The translations under genes were made by a program, and so were the position numbers. Source: Rhipidocladum racemiflorum (taxonomy: Eukaryota > Streptophyta > Magnoliopsida > Poales > Poaceae). From it: a stretch of DNA of 64,000 nt. The notes below the pieces were generated by a model. It searched no databases and was not told the DNA's origin. It worked only from the letters and a program-made list of their open reading frames with translations. This document shows positions 1-10,341 of this stretch, piece after piece. Positions within the stretch are counted from its first letter, which is position 1; each line of letters starts with the position of its first letter. The stretch is from the NCBI GenBank assembly GCA_036346355.1, contig CM070585.1, positions 9,563,001 to 9,627,000 of the forward strand, given 5' to 3'.

Positions 1-123
1 GTTTCGGAAAACACATTTGGTGCCGATGACGTTGTACTCCTTGGGTCTTTCAATGAGCATCTAAACATTGTTTCGGGCGAAGTTGTTTAGTTCTTCATAC
101 ATTGAGTTCATCCAATCTGGATC
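1..123 (-). pseudogene. copia pol, start of the reverse-transcriptase region (partial)
   Basis: On the minus strand the frame reads DPDWMNSMYEEL, then ERPKEYNVIGTK, the conserved lead-in to copia reverse transcriptase. One in-frame stop replaces the usual tryptophan codon in this stretch. It is the direct continuation of the linker at 1372-1600 on the other side of the 124-1367 insertion. It runs off the window edge. Confidence 0.75.
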
Positions 124-1367
124 AAGGTTTCAAATCTCGTTTTGGGTTATCTCGGAGATGGCCAAAATCCGAAATCTCGGCAAGATTCGGAAATTTCGGG
201 CAAAATCCGAACGAAATACAAAAACCAAATTTCAAATCCGTTTTTTTTTTCAACCGGGAAATCTGAGATCTCGGCCGAAATCACCGAGATCTCGGTCCAC
301 ATTGAACCGACCGAAAAATGGTTCAAAACACGTCAAAAAATTTTGAAATTTTTTTTGGATGGTCCTAACACATCACTAATATTCGCATAAAAATTTCAGA
401 TGATGATCACGCATGAGGAATTTTTAAAAATCTAACAGTGGTCGAGTTGTGATAAAAGCCTTATGTAAAGTTTGTTTTTTATTTTTCAAATGTAACAAAT
501 GAAGTTTTTGGAAATCTAATAGTGGTAATTTCAAGTTTATGGAAAGTTTTCTATATATTCCTATATATTATATAGATAATACCTCATTATGACAGGTTGA
601 ATTGTAAAAGTCTTGATTCTCGGGGTCTCTGTGGACAACTAGTACATATTCTATTAAACCTGTTGTTCTGAGGTGGAGTGGACTGATCCTAATTTTGAGA
701 TTTGTCGAGTTATATTTAGAAAGGTTACAATGTTCTTGTTATTCCAGCAAAGGAACTGATGCTACGTATTCAGAAAGTTCATAGTGTAGAGTTGAAGTTT
801 TGCATATATTTTCTAACTTTGGTGTTGAAATTGATGGTGAATTGGTTATTTACATCGAATGGCAGACGGTGGATCAATCTTTAGGAATGTTCAAAAATTC
901 AAATAGTGCTACTAAAGACGGACTGACAAATTTTACCTGAATGAAAAATAGTTCAAACTACATTAGAAAATTTTGAAATTTTTTGTGAATGGTCCTAACA
1001 CATCCATAATATTCCCATAAAATTTTTAGATGATGATTAATCTTGAGAAATTTTAAAAAATTCTGACAGTCCTAACCGACAAAAAAATGATCAAAAATAA
1101 GTTAATTTTTTTTAATTTTTTTGTGGACGATCTTTACCCTAAATACAATCAAATCCAATACATAAAATTAAAATCTGGCAAAAAAACACCAAATTTCGGC
1201 CGAAATCACCGTGATTTCAGCCGAAATAGATCTCGCTAAGAAATTCGAAATTTATTTTTTTAATTATTTTTGATTCTTTTACCTGCCTAGGGTTTTGAAT
1301 CTCAAAGGGGTCCGAAATCCGAAATCTAGGCCGAGATTTTGGATTTCGGTCCGAAATTTGAATCCTT
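124..1367. mobile_element. Unassigned TIR element, copy 1, inserted in copia pol
   Basis: The termini are AAGGTTTCAAATCTCG and, inverted, AAGGATTCAAATTTCG, so they form TIRs matching at 14 of 16 positions. The copia sequence on the two sides shares a direct GATC (120-123 and 1368-1371). Discounting the element and one GATC leaves the pol reading frame uninterrupted, which fixes the boundaries. The interior is AT-rich with no coding capacity. It contains diverged units of about 150-180 bp (near 305-465 and 935-1080) and palindromic stretches of the type TTTCGGCCGAAAT. The 4-bp target duplication does not fit the common plant DNA-transposon superfamilies. Confidence 0.75.
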
Positions 1368-1371
1368 GATC

Positions 1372-2897
1372 TAGATATTTTAAAGCTTCATCTATATGAG
1401 TAGGTTCGAAAGAAGACACAAACGAGTAATGCTCACAAAAAGAAGCAACATGAGAATGGATTAGAACTTCCTTACTAACATCACCCATGATTTGATCAAT
1501 TTGGTGATCCTTTGAGATTTGATTGTGCATCCTTGGAGGTATCCCTTGAGCTTGATCCACTACATTTTCTTCTATCTCAATTGGTTCAACTTGACTTAGC
1601 GTGGCTGTCGACGTCTGGTGTCGGCAATAATCTTAGGGGGTGTGAATCTACGGGGTAAGGCGCTAGATTGGGAACTCGATGCTAACACAAGATAAGGAGT
1701 TATACAGGTTCAGGCCCTCAACGGTGGAGGTAATACCCTAGTCCTGTGTTCTGGGATTATGCGGTATATGATTGGATGATGCCGATCTGTGCGATGCGAT
1801 CATATCTGGATGTGCGTAGATCACGGGATTGGATGAGATATCCCGTGATTAGATGATCCCTCGTCTAAGGCTCCCGCCCCCCTTTATATAGTCAGGGGGG
1901 TTGGGTTACATGGAGGAGTCCTAGTTCGATACAAGGAGGCAATCCTAGTCGGTTACAAGGTTGATTCCCATATTCAGTCATGCAGTGTTCTACAGGATTA
2001 CAATCATGCTTTCCTTATCGATATGGAACTCTATCTCTTCCCTTTCTTGCGGATACCCGGGGATTGTATATTCCACAGTGGCCAAGGTAGATGGTTCAAC
2101 TTGAGTAGATGATGGTTGAACGTCATGATCTTCCACTTTTGTCTTGATATCTCCAATCGTCATATTTTTCAATACTTGTCTCAAGCCTTCCTCACCTACA
2201 TCATCAAAATTATCTTGCTTTTTTTGAGATCCGTTAGTTTCATCGAATTCAACATTATAAGATTCTTTAACAAAATCGGAGTTTTTGTTGAAGACACGAT
2301 AAACCTTACTATTTGAAAAATAACCAAGAAGAAAATCTTCATTGCACCAGCTTTGAAATTTGGAGTATAACACTCTTTTTCAAAATGAAACACTTACAAC
2401 CGAAAACTCGAAAATAAGAAATATTCGGTCTTCGACCAACAAAAGCTCATAAGATGTCTTTTTCAAAAGCCGATGCAAATAGAGACAGTTTGTGGCATGG
2501 CAAGCGGTATTAATAGCTTCTGCCAAAAAATTATCGGAAGTGTTATACTCATCAAGCATTGTCCTTGCCATTTAATTAATGTTTACTTTTTTCGTTCTAC
2601 TACACCATTTTGCTTCGGAGTGTAGGTGGCGGAAAATTCGTGTTTTATTCCAAGTTCAGCATAGAAATATTTGATTTATGTATTTTTGAACTCAGAACCA
2701 TTATCATTACTGATTTTCTTGATTTTGAAATCAAATTCATTTTGAGCCCTTTTTGCAAAGCTTTTGAAAACGTCGGGGGCTTCGGATTTTTCATGTAGAA
2801 AGAACAAACAAGTAAATCTCAAGTAATCATCTACAATTACAAAACAGTAAAAATTTCCCCCGATGCTCTTATAGGTTGTTGGGCCAAACAAATCCAT
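1372..2897 (-). pseudogene. copia integrase and post-integrase remnant, split by a solo LTR
   Basis: The segment at 2897-2676 carries the integrase core opening MDLFGP..S..G..Y, VDDYLRFT and NDNGSEF, which include the first two catalytic acidic positions. 2571-2380 continues with the region that reads N..AEA..TACH.TN in relatives, where the third acidic residue would lie. The segment from 2373 down to about 2083 and 1600-1372 is the linker between integrase and reverse transcriptase, recognisable from ASFCEHYSFVS and PTHIDEAL. Several frameshifts and stops are present. A solo LTR (1606-2077) interrupts the linker. Confidence 0.78.
1606..2077 (-). mobile_element. Solo LTR inserted in copia pol
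   Basis: The 472-bp segment begins TGTCGACG and ends TTCCACA (TG...CA) and is flanked by a perfect 5-bp duplication GTGGC (1601-1605 and 2078-2082). The flanks are both copia linker sequence. It contains a TATATA stretch near 1885, and the minus-strand reading TGTGGAATATAC...CGACA suggests minus orientation. No internal retroelement sequence is present. Confidence 0.85.
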
Positions 2898-3174
2898 ATA
2901 TAAGAGCTATAATGGTCTAGAAGTGAACATGATACTCTTTAAAGGATGAGAGCTAGCAACTTATTTGCCAGCTTGACAAGCTCTACACAGCTTGTTTTTT
3001 TTCAAACTTCACTTCTTTCAAGCCCACAACTATATTATTTTTTAAAAGCTTTTTAAGTTGAATCATCCCAACATGAGCTAGTCTTCTATGCCATAACCAT
3101 CTCAAGGATGTTTTTACAATTAAGAAAGCTTGAAGACAAGACTCATCTGAGGAGAAATCAATTAAGTAGAGATT

Positions 3175-3519
3175 TCAAAATTGAAAACCTTTGAAAGCTA
3201 AGAATTTATCATTTTCTTTTGAAATTTCAACTCTATTTCGAGAGAATGAGCAAATGAGACCAAGATCACAAATTTGAGCAACAGATATCAAGTTAAAATT
3301 CAACATCTCAACTAATGACACATTAGAAATAGAAAAGTCATTGAAGATAGCGATTTTACCCAATCTTAATATATTTCCTTTGCTATTATTGCCAAATGTG
3401 ATTTTGTCATGGTCTCCACCTCCATTCTCAAATGTGATGAACATCTTTCGGTCTCCGGTCATGTGTTGTGTGCAACCGCTATCCAACATCCAATGCTGTC
3501 CATCGATCTTGTAGTTCAT
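3175..3519 (-). pseudogene. copia protease / GAG-pre-integrase remnant
   Basis: The 114-residue open segment contains LDSGCTQHMTG, the aspartic protease D-[ST]-G active site typical of copia polyproteins, about 13 residues in. It is followed by the usual beta-rich region ending in a decayed pre-integrase segment. A stop lies at about 3175, before the HHCC zinc-binding region. In a working element this would be one frame with gag and integrase; here it is isolated by stops on both sides. Confidence 0.8.
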
Positions 3520-3532
3520 TTACAAAAGAAAA

Positions 3533-4835
3533 TCAAACACTTTTAGGTACCCAAATTTGTTTCGGTCTTTGGAGGTTAGTAACTAAAGATTTGGGCACCC
3601 AAATGACATTCTTTTTGCAACCAAATATAGGAGTGCCAACAAATTTAGCTATTACTCTACCATTTCTACCTTTTCTAAGTACATAGCATGGAACATAAAT
3701 GTTATTCTTATGAGCTTTACCCAGCAGGCAATCATTTGCTAAATGCCCCACATCGTGGCACTTGTAGCAAAATCTTCCGTTGGATTTAACAAACCTTGGA
3801 GCCTTGTTGCTCATTTTCTTACCTTTCTTAGGGACGAATCCAAGTCCCTCCTTGTTGTATGAGCAATGTTGGCTACTCAAGATTTTGTGAAGTGTTTTCT
3901 TACCTTTGAAACACCGGTCCAAACTATTGTTTAGCTTGATAACCCCCTTCTTGATCTCATTATTCTCAATAAATAAGTCTTGGTCATTATTAGTAGAATA
4001 TGAGCTAGAGCAAGAACTTGAAGGTATGGCTATTAAGTCATCACAAGAAGTAGCTATGCTAGATTTTGAAATGTTGCAAGAAGCATTATCTATTCTAGGC
4101 ATAGCATCAATTAAATCATAAGAAATTCCTATGTTAATTGTAGATTTATAATGATCCTTGAGAAGGAGAGATTCATGAGCTTCTTTTAGCTCCTCATGAG
4201 AATCCTTGAGAGAGGTGAATTCTTTTCTCAAGGCTTTATGTTTAGCCTTCTTCTTGCCAAGATATTCATTTAAATCTACAAGCATATTTAGGAGCTCATC
4301 ATATAAGGGATCATCATCGTCATTAGATTTTACTTTATCTCCCTTTGCCATAAGACATAGGCGACGAATGGTGATGAAGCCTCTCTAATTGCAACCCCGG
4401 CAAGGTTCTTCTTCTTTGATGGGGTATCCTCATCGGAGGAGTTGGAATCTGAATATTCCTCTTCAGAGTTCCACTCTCGATATGAGCTTCATCCTTGCCG
4501 TGAAATTTCTTCTTTTTAGATGACTTGCCCTTATCATCCTTGTCCATCTTCTTGGGGTAATGAGAGACGAAATGCCCTATCTCATTACACTCAAAATATC
4601 GAACATTTGCGAATCGGTGGTTGCTTGAGTGTTCTCCTTTCTTGTATTTTTGAGGAGCGCTTGAGTGCCTCTTCATGAACCTCCTCATTCTTCTTATGAG
4701 GAGAGCCATTTCCTCTTTAATGTCATCCTCGGAATTATCAAGCGTCTCTCGCTTGACTCCGCCTTGGCCTTGAGTGCAATGTTCTTCTTCTTGGATGAAC
4801 TTTGCTCCAAAAGCTCTTCCTTGTACAACTCATTC
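3533..4835 (-). pseudogene. copia gag remnant with two zinc-knuckle regions
   Basis: Two consecutive open segments in different frames (4709-4335 and 4351-3533) together resemble a Sirevirus gag. The first has a CCHC-like knuckle near 4600 in which the first and last cysteines are missing. The second has an intact knuckle C-x2-C-x4-H-x4-C (CYKCHDVGHLANDC, near 3770). Between them is a lysine- and glutamate-rich, coiled-coil-like stretch. The frame break at about 4340 and the missing N-terminal part show that no functional nucleocapsid protein can be made. The protease region follows directly downstream. Confidence 0.8.
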
Positions 4836-5396
4836 GTAGTGCCAGTCAGAGGAGTCTACCGCCGTTATATGGGCGGTACTGCTGGTCGCTAGCGGTAGTA
4901 GCGCTCTCTACTGCCGGTAGTGCCTGTCAGAGGAGTCTTAAAACCAGCTCTTCTGTTGAATAGCTACTGATGTTAAGCGAGCGGTACTGCCGCCATGGGC
5001 CGGCAGTACCGCACTTATACTGTCGGTAGTGCCGCAATAGAGCTGAAGAAATGATTTTAAAAAGAATTTTTCATGCAAGTAAATGCACATGAGCTATACC
5101 ACTAATTGTGCCATTTAGATGCACTTGTAGTCTCAAGCTACTAGTCAAGTCCCCCTTGATAGTACGGCAACAATCCTAGCAAATCCGATCTCACTCCAAA
5201 TACCGAGATCGGCAGAGCAAAAAAAAACTTTAACCTTTATACCTTGGACTTCAGCTTGGCTTCAAATGTTGACTTTCGTATTTTATTTATGGGAACTAAT
5301 CACCTTTTGCATACTCAAAGTAAATAATTAGTCCATAAACAACCGATTGTCATTAATTAACAAAACCAAATAAAATTTATGGATCTAGATGCTTCA
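4836..5396 (-). repeat. Truncated 5' LTR of the copia element
   Basis: On the minus strand the segment opens with TGAAGCATCTAG, as the solo LTR at 20671 does, and shares the following stretch about a gene-free 'TTGGTTTTGTTAATTAATG' block. Between 4843 and 5035 it holds several copies of the GGTAGTGCC / GGCAGTACC palindrome. It is about 560 bp against 1726 bp for the solo LTR, so most of the LTR and the 5' leader have been deleted. Confidence 0.75.
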
Positions 5397-5647
5397 CCTT
5401 TGCTAGTTATTTGATAAAGCTGGAGATATAAGGAATGAAAGAGACATAAGTAAAATAAAAAAAAAGTAGGGCTATCGTTGTGCAGATAAATGAAATGAAA
5501 AGTAATTCAACTCTACATATTGCTGGGATATCATCTTAGTTTAATCCCAATTTAAGTCAAGCTTAATATCGTTAGACTCCGGCCTAGCGTAAACCCAACC
5601 TAAAGCCCAGCCCAAGTCCAAACCCAACAAACGGATATCATTACTCA

Positions 5648-5939
5648 GGCCATGTTTGTTTCCTTCCCCAGCTTATATAATCCAGCTTTTTGGTGTTGGA
5701 TTATATAAGCTGGATTATATAAGCTACCTTTAAATAAGCCGGTGGGTTGTTTGTTTTCTTGGATTATTACTGTGTTGGATTATTAGTTTGAGATTATATA
5801 AGCACCCTAATGGCTGCTTATAGATTATTATAATCTCATGCTTTAGATTATATAATCTAGATTATAATCTAGGCTGTTTGTTTCCCCATTAACTTATATA
5901 AGCTGGATTATATAATCCATAGGGCAAACAAACAGGGCC
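5648..5939. mobile_element. Tourist-like MITE
   Basis: The 292-bp element has TIRs GGCCATGTTTGTTT / AAACAAACAGGGCC and a 3-bp direct flank TCA (5645-5647 and 5940-5942). The interior is made of repeated TTATATAA(T/G) and GGATTATATAAGCTGG blocks that fold on themselves. A 3-bp duplication with GGCC-type TIRs fits the PIF/Harbinger-derived Tourist group, although TCA is a variant of the usual TWA. Confidence 0.8.
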
Positions 5940-5942
5940 TCA

Positions 5943-6323
5943 AAATTTGACCATGATGATGTTTGTGCTCAAGTATTGAGAGTATACATTACTATTCCTG
6001 TCGATCTCACTGATAGCATTACTCAAATTTTGCCCCCGATCGATCATGTTTGTGCTCAAGTATTGATGCATTGGATTCTTAGCACTCTCACGATACAAAT
6101 AGGACTAACTACGCACTTTATATACCATCATTTTTGGCTTTTGGAGATCTTCCTAATAATTGGATCATGTTCATAACTGAGACCCAATCCACGCAAATTA
6201 CAAAGAATAAATCCGTTCCTTTAAGAGTGAGACGTCTCATAAGCATCCATGGCGAAGTATAATGCGCTGTAGTACTGATTCTCACGTTTCGATCCCAAAT
6301 GTAGCCGGAGATACATGACATGC
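5943..6323. other. Gene-free spacer with a short direct repeat
   Basis: No coding potential is evident. A segment of about 20 bp (ATGTTTGTGCTCAAGTATTG) occurs twice, near 5958 and 6047, suggesting a small local duplication. Confidence 0.5.
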
Positions 6324-6331
6324 CAATCAAC

Positions 6332-6680
6332 TAGGGGTGATAACGGGCTTGGATCGATTTAGGTTTTTGGATTAGATCGATCTAAAATTTGAAATGGATT
6401 CGATTTATCTTGGATCCATAGTTCTTTGGATCAGATTTAGACAAGATTAGATCAGCATGGCTTACGTTTTTCTACTAAATCGTAGTATTACACGTATTAT
6501 GTATTAATTCTGGTCATATGTATATGAATGTTGTACATGTAAATAGTTTGGATTAAGGTCCAAGTCTTTATTTAGGTCTGGATTTGACCTAAACTTATTA
6601 GTTTTAGACTTAGACTTAAAGAAACAAAAATTTAGGTTTAGATCAGATTTATGCTATGGTTTAACCTATTATCACCCCTA
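6332..6680. mobile_element. Non-autonomous hAT element
   Basis: The 349-bp element has TIRs TAGGGGTGATAA / TTATCACCCCTA. The 8-bp flanks are CAATCAAC (6324-6331) and CCATCAAC (6681-6688), matching at 7 of 8 positions. The TAGGG-type TIR and 8-bp duplication are diagnostic of the hAT superfamily. The interior is rich in GGATC/GATCC-like and TTTAGAC motifs, with no ORF. Confidence 0.85.
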
Positions 6681-6806
6681 CCATCAACACGCACGAGAGA
6701 AGGGAAGCGAAGATTAGGGCTAGCCACAGCTAGTACCCACCCTTCTGCTAGATGCGTGCGTAACTCCCGCTTTGCACACTCGTAGAACACCGAAGGGGGT
6801 TACTTA

Positions 6807-7210
6807 GGCCATGTTTGGATCCCTGGACTAATTGTTAGCTGGCTAAAAATTAGTCCTAATCTATCCAAACAGGAAGACTAATAGGTGGGCTAATTTTTAG
6901 CCAACCCCTCAGCTAACAATTAGTTCATTAGCTGGTGGAAGGGAGCTAATTTGGGCTAATAGTAGGTAACACGTTAAAAAAAGTCCGAAATACCCTCGCG
7001 CTGGCCTTATCCTCACTTCCTCACCCGTGCATCCACTCCCCAGTCCGTTATGAGGGGCAAACATGATTTTTCTAAGAAATTAGCCCAACCATTAGCCATG
7101 TATCCAAACAGCCCTAGGCTAATTTTAGACGGACTAATTATTAGCTAGCTAACAATTAGTTCTAGCCATTAATCAGCTAAAAATTAGTTTTAGCCCATTC
7201 AAACATGGTC
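6807..7210. mobile_element. Tourist-like MITE
   Basis: The 404-bp element has TIRs GGCCATGTTTGGATCC and, inverted at the right end, GACCATGTTTGAATGG. It is flanked by TTA (6804-6806 and 7211-7213), the canonical PIF/Harbinger target duplication. The interior consists of inverted blocks around CTAATTGTTAGCTGGC and TAAAAATTAG. Confidence 0.88.
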
Positions 7211-7213
7211 TTA

Positions 7214-8640
7214 CTTTTGAGATGAAAGGAGCCTCCGGGTACTATATGTGTACAGACAAGGATGATTGCCTGTAGCACTCCATCCATCCGTCCGTCACAC
7301 ATCATCCAACCGCAGGCCATCATCATCAGCATAGGAGTCGCAGGCATGCCTCGCTCGCCTGCTCGGCCACAACTACGGGAAGCTATAGCCGGCCGGCCGG
7401 CCGTCCGTATGCAGCAACAGCCATCATGCCCCATGATTGCGGCTAGTGAACGACCATCAGCTTGTCCCCATTGCACACATCAACAGGATTGCTCAATACC
7501 ACGCAGGTAGGCACACCATACACTACATGATGATGGCCAGTGGTGGATGAGGAATTGATGGCCGTAATCATGTCTGCTGCCCTGCTGCATGCAGAGAGAA
7601 TCCGCCCCCCACCCCAGCCCCCCCCCCCCCCCCCTGCTTTCATTCCATGCAATTATAGGATCTAATCAGCATCATTCGCTCCCATGCAGGCCAAGGAGAA
7701 AAGAGATCATATACACACACAAATTCTACCTACGTACAACACAATCAATCATTTCACGTGTGCGGAAATGTCATTATTCATGGCATGTGTCGTTCTTATG
7801 ACCACATTATAAAAGTATAATTAAAGAAAGGTAAGTTGCATAGGGTAAATTGAAGATCAATATTTTTTTTCTTCCGAGTTTAATATCTAAAATACACTTT
7901 TGTGGGCATACGAAGATACACACGTCAAACGCTGTGAACCTCAAAGTGCACCAAAGGGTATTGATTTAGGCGACCAGCACCAAGCTGCATGAAACACTTG
8001 CCTATTAAAGAAATATGTCCCCCTTGCTAACAAAGTACTAAGAGCAAGTACAACAATAGAGATGGCTGCTGTTTGTATAATTTCCAAGTTTTTTAAAGAT
8101 AAAACTAAAGGCAACTTCTACGATAGATGATACTTTAAGGTTGTCTATGATACCCCACAATCTTTTAATTATGACATACAAAAGCATTTGTGACAGACAA
8201 TAACTCATATAATAGTATTTTATATTGCCTATGTGATCACCTCTTCATAAGGAAATATCTAAGCTTTCTTTTTTCCTATATCAGCAAAAAAAAAAAAAAA
8301 TCTTTTATGACAAAACATATAAATAGCTGATATCACGTCATTGTATATATACTTATAGCAATGCGACCTTGTCTGATTGTACGACAGCGCTGGCCCTAGA
8401 ATCACACTTGTCTCCACTCCAAAAATATCATACAGTGTGCTACTCTTACTCTACTTGCAAACGAAGATACAATTCCTACTACATACATGACCATGAGACA
8501 TTAATTATACTACTACAGGCTTCTCCGAGAGATACAAAATCTGCGACGATGTGGGGAGAGAGGCTAGAGAGGGGGGCATGCAGGCGCACAGCTGCTGCTG
8601 CGTCGCCAGCTTTCTGATAAAGATCGCGGGTGCTATTTAT
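7214..8640. other. Gene-free region upstream of the HD-Zip gene
   Basis: No convincing reading frame is seen. Visible features are an uninterrupted C-tract of about 17 bases near 7618-7634, a GGCCGGCCGGCC palindrome near 7390, an A-tract near 8287, and an AT-rich MITE-like remnant at about 8040-8330 that opens GAGCAAGTACAACAATAG. Distal regulatory sequence of HOX11 could lie here but nothing specific can be assigned. Confidence 0.4.
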
Positions 8641-8663
8641 AAAAGGGGAAAGATACGTAGAGC

Positions 8664-8690
8664 CCCCAATAATGATTAACATAATTATTA
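8664..8690. promoter_or_regulatory. Candidate HD-Zip binding sites upstream of HOX11
   Basis: AATGATT at 8671-8677 matches the AAT(N)ATT core recognised by HD-Zip dimers, and a related TAATTATTA follows at 8682-8690. They lie about 285 bp upstream of the HOX11 start codon. HD-Zip II factors are known to bind their own and sister promoters, so negative autoregulation is possible. AT-rich hexamers are common by chance. Confidence 0.35.
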
Positions 8691-8778
8691 TCGCCTGCCA
8701 TTCCCACTACTCTTTGCCACTAAACACCCCCGCGAACCCGCGAATTGCATGCTCGTCGTCGCTCTCCTTTTTCCGGGT

Positions 8779-8784
8779 CACGTG
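8779..8784. promoter_or_regulatory. G-box CACGTG upstream of HOX11
   Basis: A palindromic CACGTG sits about 175 bp upstream of the HOX11 start codon. G-boxes are bound by bHLH/PIF and bZIP factors, and class II HD-Zip genes of the shade-response group are known PIF targets. The position is plausible for a proximal promoter or 5' leader element. Confidence 0.4.
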
Positions 8785-8959
8785 CGGGCTCGTCAACTGG
8801 TCAAACCCGCCATTATCATAGACACATACGCACCGGACGAGGGGAGCCCGGGCCGTCTCTTTCTCCACCCCTACAAAACCTCGCAATCCTTGCGCGTTTA
8901 TTTGGTACCACTCCACCATCTTCCTGGTAGGCGGCTGGCTGTGGCTTTCTTGGGTTGTG

Positions 8960-10341
8960 ATGGAGCTGGGCTTGAGCTTAGGGGAGACCATGGCGGATGC
9001 GGGGAGGGAGCTGGTTCTCGGGCTTGGGGTTGGGATGGGGGTGAGGAGGGAGGAGGAGGGGGAGAGGGGCAGGAGGGATCAAGAGGTCGCCGCCGTGAGG
9101 AGGGAGCTGGAGTTGGGGGCGAGGGGTTGCGGTTCTTCGCCGGAGCCGACGGTGCGCCTCACGCTTGTGCCCCTGGTGCCGAGCCTTGGCCTCCCGTGGC
9201 TTTCCGAGAGCAGTGAGTGATGCGTGAGCTAGCTTTGGTTTCTTGGATTCTTCATCTTCTTTTTGCATGTGGTGAAATCACCGGCAAAATGTTACTGGTA
9301 TTAAAATGGGGTGGTATGATCTGTTTGGCAGGGCATTTGGAGGCGTCGACCCGGGGCTTCGATGTGAACCAGGCGCCGTCGTCCGGCGGGGCCTGCGCGG
9401 CGGACGACGAGCAGGACGACACGACCGCGGCTGGGGCGGCCGTGTCCTCCTCGCCCAACAACAGCGCCGGCTCCTTCCCGACGGACTTCTCCGCGCAGGG
9501 TGGCCGCGGCGCCAGCGACGCTGCCCAGGGCGCCGGCGGCGCCTGCGCTGACCGCTCGTCCTCCCGCGCCAGCGACGAGGACGACGGCGGCTCGGCGCGC
9601 AAGAAGCTGCGCCTCTCCAAGGAGCAGTCCGCGTTCCTCGAGGAGAGCTTCAAGGAGCACAGCACCCTTAACCCCGTAAGCGCCCGTAGCAAATTGTTTC
9701 GATCGAACACAAAGGCGTCTGCCTTGTCTCGTTAGCGTTCGACCGTTCGTTCTCGTTCTCAACGTTGGTGCGTTCTACCGCGCGCAGAAGCAGAAGCTGG
9801 CGCTGGCGAAGCAGCTCAACCTCCGGCCGCGCCAGGTGGAGGTGTGGTTCCAGAACCGCAGAGCCAGGTACGCGCGCGCTGCGTAGTAGATTTTGTTCTT
9901 ATCCTTGTCGCTCACGGTAATCTTTATTACTCGAGGAATCAATTAATTAAAATTTGGGGACTTCGCCATGGCGCGTGCAGGACGAAGCTGAAGCAGACGG
10001 AGGTGGACTGCGAGTACCTGAAGCGGTGCTGCGAGACGCTCACGGAGGAGAACCGGCGGCTGCAGAAGGAGCTTGCCGAGCTGCGCGCGCTCAAAACGGT
10101 GCACCCCTTCTACATGCACCTCCCGGCCACCACCCTCTCCATGTGCCCCTCCTGCGAGCGCGTCTCCTCCAACTCCGCCCCCGCCCCCGCCTCGGCCGCC
10201 ACCCCGGCGCCCGCGGCCCCCACCGCCGGCTGCATTGCGGCCACCGCCCCGGACAACAGGCCGTCTTCGTTCGCCGCGCTGTTCTCGTCGGCTCGCAGCT
10301 TCCCGCTGGCCGCCCAGCCGCAGCCGCCGGCGAGCTCGTGA
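8960..10341 (+). CDS. HOX11: Class II homeodomain-leucine zipper transcription factor, HOX11-like (four exons)
   Basis: Exons 8960-9212, 9332-9675, 9788-9867 and 9981-10341 all have GT/AG borders (donors GTGAGT, GTAAGC, GTACGC) and join in frame to a 345-residue protein. Residues 3-7 are LGLSL, an LxLxL (EAR) repression motif. The homeodomain spans about 173-229, with the recognition helix reading VEVWFQNRRAR. A leucine zipper follows with leucines at 239, 246, 253 and 260. CPSCE, the signature of class II, is at 281-285. The protein should act in the nucleus as a dimer on AATNATT sites, mainly as a repressor, in shade, auxin or leaf development. The ATG at 8960 is chosen because MELGLSLG is the family N-terminus. 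From memory the best match is rice HOX11, with HOX27 as the close paralogue. The C-terminal tail is alanine/proline-rich. All borders look intact. Confidence 0.93.

Larger units (their letters stand above)
1..5396 (-). mobile_element. Ty1/copia retrotransposon (Sirevirus-like), decayed, truncated by the left window edge
   Basis: Read on the minus strand, a truncated 5' LTR (about 5396-4836) is followed by gag (4835-3533), the protease region, integrase, and the linker before reverse transcriptase, which runs to position 1. Reverse transcriptase, RNase H and the 3' LTR lie outside the window. The LTR starts TGAAGCATCTAG, like the solo LTR at 20671, and carries the same CGG/CCG palindromes, which fits the Sirevirus lineage. 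The pol frame is broken by frameshifts and by two insertions (124-1367 and 1606-2077). The part of gag next to the LTR is missing: the LTR abuts mid-gag sequence near 4836. The element is not autonomous. Confidence 0.88.

Noticed and set aside
9252..9762. Long open frames on the minus strand across HOX11 exon 2
   Set aside because: They are GC-driven antisense shadows of a well-supported exon with correct splice sites and homeodomain coding.
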